Made by a program: the position numbers and the translations under genes. 24,250 bases of DNA, from assembly GCA_964349355.1 (NCBI GenBank), contig CAYGFZ010000032.1, positions 1-24,250 of the forward strand, written 5' to 3'. Below the pieces are notes generated by a model. That model did no database searches. It was not told the origin of the DNA and saw only the letters and a list, made by a program, of their open reading frames with translations. This stretch comes from JAUVXE01 sp964349355 (GTDB lineage Bacteria > Actinomycetota > Coriobacteriia > Anaerosomatales > SLCP01). This document shows positions 22,509 through 24,250 of the stretch, piece by piece (positions within the stretch are counted from its first letter, which is position 1; each line of letters opens with the position of its first letter).

Positions 22509-22585
22509 TCCGAACGGGTCACACACCGTATTCGCGAGGTCTCGAATGAGTTGAGGTCCGCGGAAACCACAGAGAGGGAAGAGGC

Positions 22586-24214
22586 ATGGGTAAACTTGAC
22601 AAGGATCAGGATGGAGGTAAGGGTCTGCAGCTGACACGTCGTCAGTTCTTGAAGGCAGGCGCGGCAACCGCTGCGGTTGGGGCAGCAGGGTTCGAGTTCG
22701 CCGCCGCGCCTTCAAGTGCTAACGCTGCGGAAGTGAGCAGGATTTACCACACCACCTGTCCGTACTGTTCGGCGAGCTGTGGCCAGCTCGTTGCCGTCGA
22801 CGCGAATGAGAACATTCTCGACGTCTACGGTGACCACGAGTCTCCCTGGAACGCAGGCGGTCTCTGCGCCAAGGGTGCCGGCACCTATCAGCTCGTAGCC
22901 AACCCGAGGCGTCTTGGCTACGGGAACCAGAACCCGAACCCGACGTTCAACTACGATCCAGCATTTGACGCGTCCGCTGTAGCGTACAAGCGCATCGGCA
23001 ACGCGGCGTGGACCAAGATGCCGCTCCAGAACGCGATGGATGAGGCCGCAGTGGCCTTGACCACGGCGCGTGCACACGATGCGGCTGGCTGGAGCACCAA
23101 CCAGAACTCCAAGTCGGTGGCGTTCTTCGGGTCGTCGCATATGAACAACGACCAGAACTACCTCTACCGCAAGCTCATCGCCAACTTCGGTACCAGCAAC
23201 ATCGAGCATCAGGCTCGTATATGACACTCGTCCACGGTGGCCGGTCTGGCCGCCGCATTCGGACGGGGCGCCATGACGAACAATTGGGCCGACATGGCGA
23301 ACTCGACGCTCTTTGTGGTCATGGGTGGCAACCCCGTCGAGAACCATCCCGCAAGCGTGGCGCACATCATGCGAGCCTTCGACAGGCGTCCCGATGTCTG
23401 CCAGATGATCGTCATCGACCCGCGTAAGACCCGCACCGCGGTTCTCGCCGAGTCGCACGGCGGTCGCTATATCAGGTTCCGTCCTGGCACCGATATCGCC
23501 TTCAACATGGCCGTCACCAGGGAGGTCATCCGGATCTTCGAGGAGGCCGACGGAATCGACACGCAGGTCCGTGAACTCTGGTTCGACTACCTGGACACGC
23601 CACAGAATCTGAGTGTGTACCGGAACGATGGCGCTAAGACGACCCTCACCGACAACTCGCTCTACACCGATGCGCGGTTCATCGTCAGGGGTGACGGTGC
23701 AGACTACGAGCGGTCAGTAGACACCAGTCCTACGGGCATCCTCGACCTGCCGCAGAAGGCGGGATCGGTCGACGGGGACCCTGGGACCGTCTACAACAGG
23801 CTCAAGGCCCACGTCGATCCCTACACCCCCGAGCTGGCTGCCCAGGTCTGCGAGTGTACTGCCGACGAGATTCGTTTTGTCGCGCGGGAGTTCGTCAAAC
23901 ACAGCCGTCCTATGAGTGCGTTCCTTACTGGTCAGGACGTCGTGAACGGCGCCGCAGGCAACGGAAGCCAGGACCCGAGGCACGATGACTACCGTGCTGC
24001 GCAGATGATGTACGCGATGGGGCTGACCCAGCACACGCACGGCGCCCAGAACGTCAAGAGTTTCACTGTGATTCAGATACTGACCGGCAACATCGGTCGC
24101 GCGGGTGGCGCCATCAACGCGCTTCGCGGGATTCACAACGTGCAGGGTTCGACCGACATGGGCGTGCTCCAACACCTGATTCCCGGCTATTCCGGAATGG
24201 GGGTAGTCGGTTAG
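22586..24214 (+). CDS. fdhA: Tat-exported selenocysteine formate dehydrogenase catalytic subunit, interrupted by TAG
   Basis: The molybdopterin-dependent catalytic subunit oxidising formate outside the membrane. A Tat signal (TRRQFLKAG, residues 17-25) leads; Cys58, 61, 65 and 94 in CPYCSASC...LCAKG bind a [4Fe-4S] cluster. Codon 213 is TGA (23222-23224) in the active-site context EHQARI-U-HSSTVAGLAAAFGRGAMTNNW, which closely matches E. coli FdnG around its Sec196. The SECIS hairpin follows directly. The sequence then continues with FVVMGGNP, VIDPRKT and GRAGGAINALRGIHNVQGSTDMG. TAG at 24212 ends the frame at 542 residues, whereas FdnG-type subunits have about 1000, so the C-terminal half with the second cofactor-binding domain is missing, split off or frameshifted. 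The start ATG at 22586 follows GGGAAGAGG. selA, selB, selC and selD must lie elsewhere. Confidence 0.9.
23222..23254 (+). promoter_or_regulatory. Bacterial SECIS element with UGA selenocysteine codon
   Basis: Eleven bases after the TGA (23222-23224) comes a perfect seven-base-pair stem, GGTGGCC (23236-23242) with GGCCGCC (23248-23254), one pair being G-U, around the loop GGTCT (23243-23247). E. coli fdhF and fdnG SECIS hairpins show GGUCU in the SelB-binding loop at the same distance. The element also encodes the conserved TVAGLAA. Confidence 0.92.
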
Positions 24215-24250
24215 CGCCACCTGCCCCAAGATGTTGTGGTGGACAGTTCA

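Noticed and set aside
1..24250. tRNA, rRNA, CRISPR array, insertion sequence or prophage genes
   Set aside because: No such pattern was seen by eye on either strand; in particular no selC tRNA and no transposase or integrase motif. A tRNAscan and CRISPR search would settle it.

Overview
The window is a GC-rich, densely packed stretch of bacterial chromosome. Its gene content fits an anaerobic actinobacterium of the Coriobacteriia/Anaerosomatales type or a similar lineage. That placement is inferred from base composition, frequent GTG starts, selenoprotein formate dehydrogenase and multiheme cytochromes; no marker gene proves it. A 100-N gap flanked by two identical 55-base sequences shows this is a draft or metagenomic assembly. 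I see no insertion sequence, CRISPR array, tRNA or rRNA.

Left arm (1-3064, minus strand): a Fur-family regulator followed by a CbiM-CbiQ-CbiO energy-coupling-factor importer for a divalent metal, closed by a strong hairpin at 11-35. Divergently, a LysR-type regulator (3177-4067) precedes a tungstate ABC importer, tupABC (4268-7009). The tupA leader carries a Moco/Tuco-type riboswitch whose last helix contains the tupA ribosome binding site.

Centre (7068-14457, plus strand): one tight cofactor operon whose genes mostly overlap or nearly touch. It encodes a MobA-FdhD fusion, MoeA, an unrecognised 71-residue Cys-tailed protein, MobB, MoaA, MoaC, a MOSC protein, a MogA/MoaB-type protein, a SufS-like PLP enzyme and a DUF3343-like protein. 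It supplies molybdopterin (Mo or W) cofactor and the sulfuration step formate dehydrogenase needs.

Right arm (14704-22122): an electron-transfer cluster with a b-type membrane cytochrome, three exported c-type cytochromes with 7, 13 and 20 CxxCH motifs (40 in all), a membrane-anchored TPR protein and a six-bladed NHL protein with two membrane segments. The cytochromes are built from repeated heme modules. This looks like an electron conduit between the membrane quinone pool and the cell exterior.

Right edge (22123-24250): a Tat-exported formate dehydrogenase catalytic subunit with an in-frame UGA selenocysteine codon and a clear SECIS hairpin. Its leader contains a second copy of the riboswitch, two overlapping small ORFs and an intrinsic terminator, which together suggest cofactor-controlled attenuation. 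The reading frame meets a TAG at 24212, about halfway through the expected protein.

Taken together, tungstate/molybdate supply, cofactor synthesis, selenium-dependent formate oxidation and a 40-heme electron outlet sit side by side, with the cofactor riboswitch at both the import and the consumption ends.
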